A stretch of 64,000 nt of DNA from Ridgeia piscesae. Its lineage: Eukaryota > Annelida > Polychaeta > Sabellida > Siboglinidae. The translations under genes were made by a program, and so were the position numbers. This document shows, piece by piece, positions 1-41,798 of the stretch (positions are counted from its first letter, which is position 1; the number at the start of each line of letters is the position of its first letter). The stretch is from the NCBI GenBank assembly GCA_025642075.2, contig JAODUO010000050.1, forward strand, positions 463,501-527,500. The letters run 5' to 3'. The notes beneath the pieces are model-generated. The model was given only the letters and a program-made list of their open reading frames with translations. It was not told the DNA's origin and made no database searches.

Positions 1-125
1 GGTCAGTTACAACACAGTCGCGACAGATAAAGTCATACTGGATATTCTGCTACTGGTGTTATTTCAACCACAGACAATCAAGTAAACATACGCACGACAC
101 AAGAGCATCTTCTTCGAGCATCGGA

Positions 126-135
126 GCGCATGCGC
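126..135. promoter_or_regulatory. NRF1-like palindrome
   Basis: The palindrome GCGCATGCGC matches the NRF1 consensus. It lies about 475 bases upstream of the predicted start of the first tubulin gene. Nothing else with gene-like character is visible in positions 1-525. A second copy of this palindrome lies in the third tubulin intron near 6222, so chance occurrence is possible. Confidence 0.3.
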
Positions 136-529
136 AGTTGTCAAACAAGTTTCATTTCGACCAATGTCCAGGGGGCGCCACATCTCGCTCGTCATTAAAC
201 GAAGCATAATGTTTGTCTGCCGCTAACAGTAGCATTGCGGTGTTAATATTGTATTTCTGCAATTAGCGCTTATATGCTATGATATGGTTTAGCAACTGAC
301 TTAGTCAGACTTGATTGGTGATTGTATAATAATAAAAAATACATTATTATCATACTCTTCCTAGCTTGAGGGAGATTTCCGTTTCTCTAAAATAAATTGT
401 TATTATTATTAGCGTTGATAAATATTAATAAGCACCACGATGTTTGAGCATTCATAAATAACGACAGATAGGTCGCATTAAATTCAAAACGCTGTCAACG
501 TGTTTCTCGAGAGTGCCCAGCAGCGGCAA

Positions 530-604
530 CCAATAACCGAGCCGCTCCCTACAAACTAAAGTCCATTGCTATAAAAGCGGCTCGCGAGACACGCCCCCTT
601 CAGT
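530..604 (+). promoter_or_regulatory. Core promoter of alpha-tubulin gene 1 (CCAAT, TATA, initiator)
   Basis: A CCAAT box (530-534), a consensus TATAAAAG box (570-577) and an initiator TTCAGT (599-604) are arranged at canonical spacing. The A of the initiator, position 602, is 32 bases downstream of the first T of the TATA box and is the inferred transcription start. That gives a 5' UTR of about 68 bases before the ATG at 670. Confidence 0.75.
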
Positions 605-669
605 AGAGCTTGTGAACGGGATTCATTGCAGGTCACCTTTCACTACAGCGCTAAGCAAACCACCTAAAA

Positions 670-7609
<6,940 letters not shown>

Positions 7610-7794
7610 ACTCGGCAAGTGCAATATCGTCTAACCAATAACGAGTTCCAGGTTATTTGTTCGAGTGCCAAAGGCCGTGCCAATGTGATACGAACAATCA
7701 GTTGCAATTTTTGTGGATTATCTTGGCGTGAATGGACATTGAAATTCCAACCATGCGTGTTTATTGGCATTGTACATGTACATTAATCATGACG

Positions 7795-7800
7795 AATAAA
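7795..7800 (+). terminator. Polyadenylation signal, tubulin gene 1
   Basis: AATAAA lies 186 bases after the TAA at 7607-7609. The 3' UTR is inferred to end shortly after 7800. From there to about 8490 no coding signal is seen. Confidence 0.65.
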
Positions 7801-8489
7801 TTTCTATTGACACGATATATTTGTTGTTTTTACTTGTGTTCTGCGCAGATTTTGTGGAAGTGTATGGACATAAACACCCGTAATCCATATACAGCTATAC
7901 AAATCGTATCTTAGATGGCATATGTACAAAATAGATAACCATTTCAATTTCTAGAAATAAACCAAGTGTAAGTTCGGATTCAATGACGTCAGTTGTAGTG
8001 TTGTGATTTGTTACTGTAGAGTAAAGGATGATGTCACTTCACCAATATCCTAGCATGTTTGCAATGCGTAAAACAGGGAACATCGACCGCTAGCAAGATA
8101 TCCCCGTCTCGCATATGTCAATCGTTGATGGTTACAATGCCAGTTGATGTCTTCCTGGTCAGACTTACGAGAATGATCCTAGGCCGTGTTGATAGGTAAC
8201 AACTGATGTAACATTTACATAAAAAGTAATAGCTGAGACGTATATAAGCAACACAACCGTTAGTACATTTACCTCACGTAGATTTTGTCGGACTACGCAC
8301 TGCAGCAAGGCAAGTCTATTGCAGTCAAATGTCGGACACACCCACTATTTTGTCCACTTGTGCGTATTAGGCCAGCCGCTCATAGAACGTAAATATTGCA
8401 ATCAAGCTTCACAGGTGGCATCATCCTTAAACAAATTATACCGCTGTATCGTTTGGGTTCCGTGGTAGACGATGCACAGCATTCGATTG

Positions 8490-8495
8490 TTTATT
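8490..8495 (-). terminator. Polyadenylation signal for the orphan minus-strand exon
   Basis: The plus strand reads TTTATT, giving AATAAA on the minus strand. It is 124 bases downstream of the stop codon at 8619-8621, which supports the exon described there. Confidence 0.45.
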
Positions 8496-8618
8496 TTCAA
8501 GATGGCGGATCACCGTGACTGCAGCGCACCCAATAGGGCCTATGATATACGATTGATGGTCCAAATGTTGTCCGCTGTGAATTTCGTCCCACTCGTCTAA
8601 GAAATGTCCGTTTCACAG

Positions 8619-8725
8619 TTACTTGCGTGGTATCTGGGCCTTTCGATACACGCACATCTCGGGCTCCTCAAACAGGTATTCGACGAGGTCCGGGTCCAGG
8701 CTTATCTTACGGGAAGCCGCTGTGG
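8619..8725 (-). CDS. Orphan 3'-terminal coding exon, protein not recognised
   Basis: On the minus strand a possible acceptor (tatacttag) is followed by 107 GC-rich bases and a TAA. With a phase-1 upstream junction the reading is open for 34 residues, including LDPDLVEYLFEEPEMCVYRK, and ends in IPRK. Base composition and codon choice contrast sharply with the AT-rich flanks, and an AATAAA follows at the right distance. I do not recognise the protein and found no further exons between 8726 and 10690. It may be the last exon of a gene whose other exons are cryptic, or a stranded gene fragment. Confidence 0.4.
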
Positions 8726-8896
8726 CTAAGTATAAGGCTTTTTTTTAAATAATATACAAAATTGGTGTTAGGAATGGCTCCTAGCCTTTAAATTCTATCC
8801 TGGTTAGACATTTATTAATTTAATTTATTATTTCAAAATATTTATATTATTAATATATTGTTTATTATAATAATTATTTAAATACTGAATATACAG

Positions 8897-8939
<43 letters not shown>

Positions 8940-9153
8940 TGTAAATAATTAAATTTTATTGTAAATTTCTTATATAATTATTATTACTATTATAATTTTT
9001 ATTAGTATTGTGAACTATATATTTATATTAGGCTTTATTGTATGTATGTAAGAGTGTTGGGTGATGATGGCCCATTGAAAATCACGACATACCACGTGAA
9101 ACGGTTACTATCATAAATAAAGCTTTTACTACTGCTGCTGCTGCTGCTGCTGT

Positions 9154-9228
<75 letters not shown>

Positions 9229-9308
9229 CCTCTACTCACACACTACTCTCTACTCTACTCTACTACTCTCTGCTGTTACTACTACTACTACTAATACTAC
9301 TACTAAAC

Positions 9309-9340
<32 letters not shown>

Positions 9341-10440
9341 AACATTTGTCCTTCCAATTTCCGTTTTGTAAGTGTAGGTCTATAAAAAATCTTATATTTC
9401 CGTTTTGTAAGTGTAGGTCTATCAAAAATCTTACAATGTGCAACACTGTCGAAAAAATCACAATCGTAAAAGGGCATTAATTAATGAACAGTAGAAAAAT
9501 AAACATTCTGTAAGATTGCGGTTCATTCCCAATGGAGGTGTTTGCTGCTCCATCCGAAGTTAGCCAGAGTACTCAATTTGTAATTGAAACTCTGCTATGG
9601 AGAAAATGGGAAATGGAGCATAGCCCAAAAGGACACTTTTAGAATCGGGACCATTTCCTCATAGAAGGACTACCCCGAAGGTTATATTCCATTGGCAAAT
9701 GCACAGTTTATCATACCCAAAGACAAACTGTTGGGGCAAGGATTCAACGGGACACATATAGCTCTACGGTTAAGAGTGATTAATTATAATTTCTGTTCAG
9801 TTGTAAAACGACAATTTATTTGTGGTTCTGTTCCCAAACAAAAAAAAGCAATTTCTTCATAAAAGGACAAGTGTTCACACTTGCACTTTAATTGTGATAA
9901 AATAAAATAGCTTGCTCCTAGATGAGTCCGTTATTAACGATTATGTTCACATGAGCAAGCGTATTCACTCTGAGCCTCAGTTTAAGTTCATCTCTTCACA
10001 AAATGGCAAGTACCAATAATTTAAGCTACGCTTCGTAAAAATAAGGGCAAAGAATACTTTTTTAAACATAGTAGGCCTACCGGGGCAAGAATCTAAACAG
10101 GTACCATATCTACAACTTTCGTGGTAACAAAAGACCATCATTTCCTATCATGATTTTTTACATTAAGGATAACTAGAAAATAAAACTGCCAAAACTAGGC
10201 TAATTTTGACGGTATTAATTGCTAATAAAACTTGTTATGTAGGCCTACCTAATTTGCAATCTAAACATGCTCCCGGTGTGGCTTCTTCCACATTGGAAGC
10301 ATGGTTAGGCCTTTTACGAAACTATACCTTCAACGTATATTGTAGCCATAGCAATATTGTATTATTCATTAATGAGAAACTAAGCACATGTTGCCTGCTT
10401 TAAATGTTAATACTCGGCATCCTATACACTTGCCCGCAAT
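8726..10440. other. AT-rich intergenic DNA with microsatellites
   Basis: Contains an (AT)n run at about 8899-8936 and CTA/CTG trinucleotide runs at about 9130-9226 and 9262-9345. The latter create serine-rich and similar artificial open frames. A 41-base segment is duplicated at about 9352-9430 (both copies contain CCGTTTTGTAAGTGTAGGTC). No promoter, exon or RNA gene is apparent. Confidence 0.6.
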
Positions 10441-10483
10441 TTTAATGAAAGTCCCGAACTAACAAACGTCGTCACGCTGTCGA

Positions 10484-10491
10484 TGACGTCA
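10484..10491. promoter_or_regulatory. CRE palindrome upstream of tubulin gene 2
   Basis: TGACGTCA, the full cAMP-response-element palindrome bound by CREB/ATF factors, lies about 205 bases before the ATG at 10696. No TATA box at canonical spacing was found for this gene, unlike tubulin gene 1, so its core promoter remains undefined. Confidence 0.4.
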
Positions 10492-10695
10492 TTTGTTTGT
10501 TAGAGGCAGTTATTTCATTGTTGCCGTTATTAGTTGAACCTTTTTCAAGCGGGGTAGTCAAGAAAATGTGCTGCTGAGGACATTCATTACAAATATCCAA
10601 CAGACGACTTTAGACAGGACTATTGACTGTATTACGACATATGACTCGACATTAACTCTTCGCCAACATTGCAACATTATCGATAAAACGTAACA

Positions 10696-16251
<5,556 letters not shown>

Positions 16252-16452
16252 CGCCACACCATGACATAGACAGTGACAGACAGACAGACGACAGAGCGAC
16301 TAATGAATGACACAAGACACTTATAATTTACATGCAGCAGCACACAATATGTATATGTGGGACGGGGGAAGCGCTGACCGGTGCAGACAGCCTGCGGAAA
16401 CGGTAACGGCAATTCGGGATGCAGAGATACTGCGAGAACCTACAATGTAACG

Positions 16453-16462
16453 AATAAATAAA
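16453..16462 (+). terminator. Polyadenylation signals, tubulin gene 2
   Basis: Two overlapping AATAAA motifs (16453-16458 and 16457-16462) lie about 200 bases after the TAG at 16249-16251. Positions 16463-16860 show no further gene signal. Confidence 0.65.
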
Positions 16463-16860
16463 GCCTAATAAGCAAACGCAATAAACACCGCTTTCTGTTT
16501 TCGCCGTCCTGCGCTGGACTAGATCGACGTGGCTTCGGTCAGCACCCGTAAAGTAGTCCGTCCGCACACCGCTGAAACTCGGTCGAGACTCGCTCGAGAC
16601 GCGCCTTGACGAGACGTTCAAAACGCGGTCAATGCGCATCCAAAACGACTCTCCTTTGTTCACGTAACTTAATGCCATTGTTTCTGTGGCGCCAAAGTTT
16701 CACGGATTCACACGAAAACAAAGTGGCGCTTTATTTTTTTCTCGAATTTCTTAGTGAGCTGATGGTTATTATTGGAATCCCACGGGGGGAGGTTGGGGCG
16801 ATGTCCCAAAATGACAGATAACATATTGTTTGGGATGGGGGCTCGGACTAGTGAGTTTAT

Positions 16861-18952
16861 GGATAGCCACAGCCCAGTGAGTATCACATATGGATAGCCA
16901 CAGCCCAGTGAGTATCACATATGGATAGCCACAGCCCAGTGAGTATCACATATGGATAGCCACAGCCCAGTGAGTATCACATATGGATAGCCACAGCCCA
17001 GTGAGTATCACATATGGATAGCCACAGCCCAGTGAGTATCACATATGGATAGCCACAGCCCAGTGAGTATCACATATGGATAGTCACAGCCCAGTGAGTA
17101 TCACATATGGATAGCCACAGCCCAGTGAGTATCACATATGGATAGCCACAGCCCAGTGAGTATCACATAGGATAGCCACAGCCCAGTAAGTATCACATGG
17201 ATAGCCACAGCCCAGTGAGTATCACATATGGATAGCCACAGCCCAGTGAGTATCACATATGGATAGCCACAGCCCAGTGAGTATCACATATGGATAGCCA
17301 CAGCCCAGTGAGTATCACATATGGATAGCCACAGCCCAGTGAGTATCACATATGGATAGCCACAGCCCAGTGAGTATCACATAGGATAGCCACAGCCCAG
17401 TGAGTATCACATAGCATATCCACAGCCCAGTGAGTATCACATATGGATAGCCACAGCCCAGTGAGTATCACATATGGATAGCCACAGCCCAGTGAGTATC
17501 ACATATGGATAGCCACAGCCCAGTGAGTATCACATATGGATAGCCACAGCCCAGTGAGTATCACATATGGATAACCACAGCCCAATGAGTATCACATATG
17601 AATAGCCACAGCCCAATGAGTATCACATATGGATAGCCACAGCCCAGTGAGTATCACATATGAATAGCCACAGCCCAATGAGTATCACATATGGATAGCC
17701 ACAGCCCAGTGAGTATCACATGGATAGCCACAGCCCAATGAGTATCACATATACATATCCACGGTCCAGTGAGTATCACATAAGCATAGCCACAGCCCAG
17801 TGAGTATCACATATACATATCCACAGTCCAGTGAGTATTATGCATACATAGCCACGGTCCAGTGAGTATCACATATACATAGCCACAGTCCAGTGAGTAT
17901 CACATATACATATCCACAGCAGTCCAGTGAGTATCACATATACATATCCACAGTCCAGCGAGTATCACATACACATATCCACAGTCCAGTGAGTATCACA
18001 TATCATACCACAGTCCAGTGAGTATCACACATATCCACAGTCCAGTGAGTATCACATACACATATCCACAGTCCAGTGAGTATCACATATACATATCCAC
18101 AGTCCAGTGAGTATCACATATACATATCCACAGTCCAGTGAGTATCACATATACATATCCACAGTCCAGTGAGTATCACATATACATATCCACAGTCCAG
18201 TGAGTATCACATATACATATCCACAGTTCAGTGAGTATCACATATACATAGCCACAGTTCAGTGAGTATCACATATACATAGCCACGGTCCAATGAGTAT
18301 CACATATACATATCCACAGTTCAGTGAGTATCACATATACATATCCACAGTTCAGTGAGTATCACATATACATATCCACAGTCCAATGAGTATCACATAT
18401 ACATATCCACAGTCCAATGAGTATCACATATACATATCCACAGTCCAATGAGTATCACATATACATATCCACAGTCCAATGAGTATCACATATACATATC
18501 CACAGTCCAATGAGTATCACATATACATATCCACAGTCCAATGAGTATCATGCATACATAGCCACGGTCCAATGAGTATCACATATACATATCCACAGTC
18601 CAATGAGTATCACATATACATATCCACAGTCCAATGAGTATCACATATACATATCCACAGTCCAATGAGTATCACATATACATATCCACAGTCCAATGAG
18701 TATCACATATACATATCCACAGTCCAGTGAGTATCATGCATACATAGCCACGGTCCAATGAGTATCACATATACATATCCACAGTCCAATGAGTATCACA
18801 TATACATATCCACAGTCCAATGAGTATCACATATACATATCCACAGTCCAATGAGTATCACATATACATAACCACGGTCCAGTGAGTATCACATATACAT
18901 ATCCACAGTTCAGTGAGTATCATGCATACATAGCCACGGTCCAGTGAGTACC
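16861..18952. repeat. 31-bp satellite array, two subfamilies, about 67 copies
   Basis: Head-to-tail units of about 31 bases. The left part (16861 to about 17750) has units containing GGATAGCCACAGCCCAGTGA. The right part (about 17750-18952) has units containing ACATATCCACAGTCCAGTGA. The common tail is GTATCACATAT, and some units are a few bases shorter. There are no unique spacers, so it is not CRISPR. The array lies between the convergent 3' ends of tubulin gene 2 and LRRIQ3. Each unit carries GTGAGTATC, a 5' splice-site-like sequence. Confidence 0.95.
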
Positions 18953-20013
18953 CCGCCTGCAGTTTTCATAACTGTGACAACCATTCATTCTCTTCTCCCA
19001 AGAGCTGTGTCTGATGTCAATGTAGGAGACTTTGACCTGCAGAAGCGTTTGGCTGTGTATCTTTTGTTGCGGCTCTGGGTGGGAAAAACACACGATGTGG
19101 CAATATCACTATGCCTCTTATCACGCTTCACCCTTTATCAGAGGAGTGAAAACACGATATGTCAATTCAGTGTTGGCTTCAAGTACGCATTTTAAATTAT
19201 TAATTTCCAGTTAGACTATTGAATTCGGACATGGTTACCATAACATACATAATTTTGCAATCACGAATCTTTATTTGTTGCATAAATAATTATGCAGAAA
19301 AATTTAGATTTGTGATTGCAACTGATTCAAATATGATGTTAAAATATTAATATTGAAAATTCATCTGAACAAATTGATAAGAAACCCAAATTAAGAAATG
19401 TACGTCCAGGTTTTGAGACGTGTTTCCTGGCGGCACACAACCTACTAGGCGTGTGGCATGCATTTAAAATCGACATATTATTTCGGACACATCAACATTT
19501 TATGAACCTTAAACTATAAATCCTGCTAGTTTGAACTGAAGAATTTGCTACTTACGGACCAGATAACTTACTCTGGTCCCACTACACTATGTGACATCTT
19601 AACTAAATGGACGTGCGATATAAACGGCCAGTGTGCAGATACTGTAGTTTTGGTATCACTATTGACATGTTCATGACAATGCGAGATCATCCGTTGTCCT
19701 TCGTTGTCATTTCTTTGGCAATTGCTTTGGCACACGTTAGCGAGTTATCTTCCGCTTATTTTAACACCGTCCTTTCTTTGTAACATACACAATAAAACAG
19801 CAACCCCTCGTGGAAAAACGCTGCGTGCTGTTCGCACACCACCAATACTAAAGCCTGGCAACGTCCGATAATATGTCATCCTCCAGATATATGAGCAATT
19901 TGAGTCAGCAGTACGGACGACAGGCGACAGCACGTTCGCGCCATGTCACAACCGGACCCGTGAAGTCACGCGGCTAAAATGGGCGGTCAACTGGAGTCAC
20001 TTCCGGTTTGGCC
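18953..20013. other. Intergenic DNA between satellite and LRRIQ3, no gene seen
   Basis: An 83-codon frame at 18944-19195 starts with GTG within the satellite and has no recognisable domain. The LRRIQ3 polyadenylation signal should lie here; the only exact AATAAA seen on the minus strand is near 19271, about 740 bases past the stop, so the 3' end stays unresolved. Confidence 0.4.
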
Positions 20014-36786
<16,773 letters not shown>

Positions 36787-36912
36787 CGCGGCGACTGGGA
36801 CGGACGTGGCGGTTGATGTGGCGCCGAGAACGGAGGTCGGCTGGTGTCACGTTCTGTTGTGGTCCGCGGCCATGTAGACGAATACTCGTAGGTGTGTGTC
36901 AACGAGGACGGT

Positions 36913-36919
36913 CTATATA
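36913..36919 (-). promoter_or_regulatory. Possible TATA box of LRRIQ3
   Basis: TATATAG on the minus strand, 127 bases upstream of the ATG. No initiator like the TTCAGT of tubulin gene 1 is seen at the expected distance, so the assignment is weak. Confidence 0.3.
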
Positions 36920-38385
36920 TGCGTCATCGATACCAGCTGCTTGCTGTCAACGACACTTCCGGTTATGTAGGACTCCGCTGTTGTAGAATATCTGCGTCAA
37001 CTAGTATGATATGTTCTAACGTCGCTGCCGTGTATCAGAACCAACAGTAATCTGCGAAATGTGTCCACTGTTGAAATGTTCTTTAAACAAGTCTTCTTGG
37101 TACGTCTTCAAATTGTCCTTCTGTGTTGATATCGTAAAGTGTACCGCGGTTCGTCTTCAGTGTCGGCTACAACGGGTCCTGTTCTCTGGTCGTCTGCGTT
37201 TCTTGTGGCGCCGTCGATCTCACCTTCTGTAAAGCGCCAGTGGTGATACTATTCCTGAAACAAACCACGTGATCACTAAAGACCATTGTTTGTGAACGTT
37301 TCAGTACGTGCCAGAGTTTGCGGTAAGTAACTAGATGGTATGTAGGCCGACCATTATAGTCGTCATGATAATTGGCCGCTCAGCTGGACATTGTTGAAAC
37401 TTATTTGTTCAAGCGTGCAGACACCGTGTCGCTTACCGCAAAAGCTATGCTAATGTCCTTGTTCTATAATCTCTACAGTACTCAATTAAGTCTCGCAGCT
37501 TTCTCGCATTGATTGTATCGCTGACGATCGCGTAGGTGGCATGAATTAATTTGACTGGATTTTTATAATTCCTCTTACTTAAATCACGATAAAACTATAT
37601 ATTAAAATATGCGCTTGGAAATTCTGCTTGTGACAAAGGTTTTAAAACATTACCTGCTCTGACATGCCATGAAGACGTCTTTTTAGCGTACGCCTCCTGC
37701 ATTATTCTTCAGAGGTAATGGGCCATTTTAAGATAATGCTGCCTATTCGCCAAGGACCCTAAGACTATATATGACGGTCCATATTACTCTGTTAACTTTA
37801 CGAAGTAATTTTAAATTAACATCTAACCTGATACGTGTGTCTAAAATACCTATATACTTACAATTAACATATCATGTCACAACAAAATTGAAACGTGCCC
37901 ACGTCAACGAAATACTAAAATAAACCATACAAAATTAGCAGTATACACAAATCTCCCAAGAAGAGTTTATTCTCTCCACTCATGTGTCCGTCGAACTAGG
38001 GCTGAGGCAAAATGCATATAGACCTACATTATTACAGCAATTATATATTCTATTTATATACATCACACGTCTGCTTCGTTGTACAGCGTGAAATCGATGA
38101 TATCAGATCGTGTGTTGCATACAGAGTTACAAGGTGCCTGTTTAGGCAGTCCATGCAGTACAAATATTTGCCCGACGTCGCTGGCGTCTAACAAACGACA
38201 GGTCCATTGTTAACGCGGTCCGTAATCGGGTTTCGCACGGCCAGTTTACATAATTGAGAAAGGTGCGCGCGTATTTGACAATGTGTCGTAAGCAATCGAT
38301 AGTTCACAATGTATCGATAGAACACGTTGATCGTGCGCAAACACGTACCAGCAAGGTGATAGGCATTTGGGTCGTGTCAGCGTAT
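36920..38385. other. Intergenic DNA upstream of LRRIQ3
   Basis: No convincing exon. The first exon of OGG1 should lie somewhere between here and 41798 but none of the open stretches encodes the expected N-terminal motif. Confidence 0.35.
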
Positions 38386-38388
38386 TTT

Positions 38389-38535
<147 letters not shown>

Positions 38536-38639
38536 GTGTGTACTGGCCTTGCGTACGTGCTTACACCATGCACCCTAATACGAACGCACGCCACATGCAC
38601 GAAGCTATTCTACTCAACAATGCACAAAGCTTGCATGGT

Positions 38640-39335
38640 GTTTGAATAAATCACAGGAACCTCCCTCAAACTTTTCACCGATGATGTAATGCTCTACCGG
38701 AAAATTAATAAGCACACTGACCAAGATAACTTACAGCATGACCTCGACAGACTGATCGACTAGGAAAATCCTGGCAAATGACTTTCAACCCCTCTAAATG
38801 TGAAGTCTGAAATCTGATTTTTTTAAACCCACTCCCCAGTATAACAAGAGCTATGCCTATCAGAGTCTGGTCCGCCCACATCTCGAATACTGCTGCCCGG
38901 TATGGGACCCACATACCACTCGAAACATCAACTATCTAGAGGGCGTCCAGCAAGGCTTGTGGACCATAACTGCAGCTGGGAAGTATCTGGGTCTACATTG
39001 GCCACTGCCCTCTCCTGGCCAATCCTAGAACAGAGGAGGGCTGAGGCCAGACTTTCCACTATGTACAAAATTACAAACAATCTCCTAGACATCGATCCCA
39101 ACCAATACCTCAAGCCCGGACATAGCTAAACAAAGTCCAACCACCCAAACAAATACAAACAAATATCATCCTCCAACAACTACTACAAATACAGCTTCTT
39201 TCCCCGAACAATAGCATATTGGAATATACTTCCATCTAATGCATTTATCCCCAACAACCTGGGCGCCTTCAAGGGTGCTTTGCAGGATATTAACCTGACA
39301 ACTGCACCCTTCAGACACCTCCAATAGAGAACAGA
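38640..39335 (+). mobile_element. CR1/Jockey-like LINE 3' fragment
   Basis: Interrupted frames encode the C-terminal part of a non-LTR reverse transcriptase: SLVRPHLEYCCPVWDPHT, INYLEGVQQ, then ILEQRRAEARLSTMYKITNN, and further on a 'pRTI-x-YWN-x-LPS' type tail. Frameshifts and stops (for example near 38761) show that it is dead. The 5' part of the element is missing, as usual for truncated insertions. Confidence 0.8.
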
Positions 39336-39887
39336 CACCAACACCCCTACCCCCTCCACACCGCGCCTCTACCACACCCACCATCATCCCCGGGTGAGGG
39401 GGGGTAACACTGACCTATACATTTCCCCCATTCACCCCACCATAATCCCATATTCACAAGCACAAACACTCTTATTCCACCTCCAGATAACATGAAGCCA
39501 GCCATCCTGAAACCGACCAACCGTACTAGTGCGTGCATGCCCCAGTAGGGGTTTTGCACTACACAAAAAAGCATAGGGGTCAGCAAAACATATAAATAAA
39601 ATGAGTTTCGATATTGCATAAGCTAACAAGCATTACTATTACCGGCATACTACATGCGTGTGGAGCTAGAAACTATAAAACGTTGTTAGTGCTATATGAA
39701 TGAATCGCGTGGTCTTAATTTAATCACCTTTAACGATATCACATTTTTACTTTGATAAATTGCCTAAATCGACATTCTATGTTAATTTACTAACCTGTCC
39801 TTAAACAAATAAAGTATGTCTATGTGGTTTGTAAACTTTGTTGAATGAATAGAAAGATCAAAGCAAACCTTGGTTGGCTTCCGTTCG

Positions 39888-39916
39888 CCGCCATGTTGTA
39901 AACGTTGCTCTGGAAA
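39888..39916. promoter_or_regulatory. YY1-like site and X-box-like sequence
   Basis: GCCGCCATGTTG matches the YY1 motif and is followed by GTTGCTCTGGAAAC, which resembles an RFX X-box with mismatches. The combination could mark the OGG1 promoter, about 1.9 kb upstream of its first recognised exon. This is inference only. Confidence 0.25.
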
Positions 39917-40929
39917 CGTCGTTCACACCGATAATTGCCAATAAGCTGCACATTGCGTTTAATCTATAAGTAATTAAGTTAGCTGAAAATGCACGCAAAT
40001 TAAGTTGTAAATGAATGATCACGCATCAACAATCAAGCCATCAGCGGTGTGATGAACATTTTGGTTCTTCGGTTTCGATTAATAAAGAACGGACGATAAA
40101 GAATTGGCGGACTATGCTAAGAAAGTAACACCCGGCTCGACTAAATTGTAGAGGGACCTAGGCATAGTTTAACTTTGGTCGCAAGCGTGTTATAGAACGA
40201 CGTAATTGTGTCTAAAACATGACACGATGGTATTCGTTTCCATGCAAGATTCAAGAATTACAACTGAGCATAACATTGGTGTGCGGACAATCATTTAGGT
40301 GACTGTCTGGGATTCATAGCCATGGCATAGGCGTTTATAATAATGGGCGATAATATAGCCACCCAGCGATTTTTACATCATATTTACCATGTATATTACA
40401 CGCTTTTACGTTGCGTTACTTCGACCTATGCTGTGTGTCATTGGGTACTGGGTACACATCTTGACTTGTTATACCCCTTGCGAGAATTCCATATTTATAC
40501 ATTTGGGTGGGGTCCACAACTCCTGTCTCCATTCCAACGTTCAGTATATGTATTTTCCCAGCCCATGACAGACTAAATACTAAGCCATAGCTAATACATC
40601 CGAGCTGTGGCTCTTGATCACACAGCGCCCTCACACTGATGGTATAAAAACTTTAAACAAATACTGTACTAACTGACGAGACGTCCGAGATTGAGGCAAG
40701 ATTCGTGCGCGTTTGGTTCCACGGGGAAGGGGAGTGCCCCAGCTCCTATCTAATTTTAGACCAGGATGTACGGATGTCAGTTCTGAAAGTGTTGCCCTTG
40801 GGTCGGTAAATTTTCAATACAAATTGTGCCAACCAAAATTGTTTACCAAACTACATAATGCATGTCAGATCGCAAGACCAAGTTGCACTGGATTTCCGCA
40901 TGGAAAGGATTTATGCTCAAATTATAATA

Positions 40930-41335
40930 GGGCGTGTAAGTCTCGCGTGCGAAAACGAGGCTGGGGGCATTTGGGGGCAGGAAATCCACATTCTCCATGT
41001 TAACATGTAGGACTTTGTTTTGTTTGTAATAATCAAACTGTTCCCAAATAGTGTGTTTCAGTTATATTGTCCGAAGGATTATTATCGTGTTTATTATCTG
41101 CACTACGTAAATCGCTATATGTCTATGATGGTGTGGTAAACTCAATATTAAATCGGACAGTTAATATAAGAAAGGTATAACACAAGATATTTAACACCTG
41201 ATTTTCCTAATATTCATCAGTCGGAAGCTACAACTGTTATCCATCGTTAGAATATTATTTTTGTGTTCAGTCCCCAATCAGCTCCAGTCGCGCGGAGTCT
41301 TGCCATGTATCGTGACCCACTTACAAGCCCTATAC
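40930..41335 (+). repeat. Dispersed repeat family 2, copy B
   Basis: Matches 12540-13250 in the same orientation, with CGAAAACGAGG, TATATTGTCCGAAGGAT and GCCATGTATCGTGACCCACT in the same order. This copy is shorter in its first half and has a unique insertion after the 'AAATCGGACA' block. Confidence 0.65.
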
Positions 41336-41539
41336 AACAGCTGATAGGCTCCTTCATTCCTCTGTCTATGCAGGAGATGTTTACAGAGGAGATGCATTTA
41401 TAGCTGTTTTTGTAGTTTTCTTTGGAGTGTTATTCCCAAAATGTTATTTAGTTTTGTATTCACAGCTTTGTATGACATTCTCACAAACCCAGTTTAGATG
41501 TTGACAACATTATCAACACCAGTAAGAACCATTTAAAAT

Positions 41540-41705
41540 GTTCATCTTTCCCACAAACAATAAAATATTGAAATTCCTTACCAGACCCAATTTAGTCAGT
41601 ATTCCAGACCCATAGAAATTTAGACAAGCCTTGATACACGACTAATAACCCAACAAGCATGTGCATCCAACCTGGCTGTTTTACTCCGTCAAGAGTGTTA
41701 GTCAA
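41540..41705 (+). mobile_element. LINE 3'-tail remnant (weak)
   Basis: A reading with the pattern FPQTIKYWN-x-LPDP followed by stops resembles the tail of the CR1-like element at 38640-39335. It lies just upstream of the first recognised OGG1 exon. Confidence 0.4.
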
Positions 41706-41798
41706 TACTCAAAACAAGACAACACTAAATGTCTTGTATTTGAATAATCTTGTAATCCTTTGAGATCGCATTTCTTTACTGCAATTCTTTTTTCACAG

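Noticed and set aside
16861..18952. CRISPR-like array
   Set aside because: Units are contiguous with no unique spacers, and the genome is eukaryotic. The same holds for the arrays at 30146 and 42660.
18944..19195. 83-codon plus-strand frame after the 31-bp satellite
   Set aside because: It starts with GTG inside the satellite, is AT-rich and shows no family resemblance.
37055..37100. Possible OGG1 first exon (ATG with a gtacgt donor)
   Set aside because: The encoded residues lack any OGG1 N-terminal pattern and the junction phase does not fit the exon at 41799.
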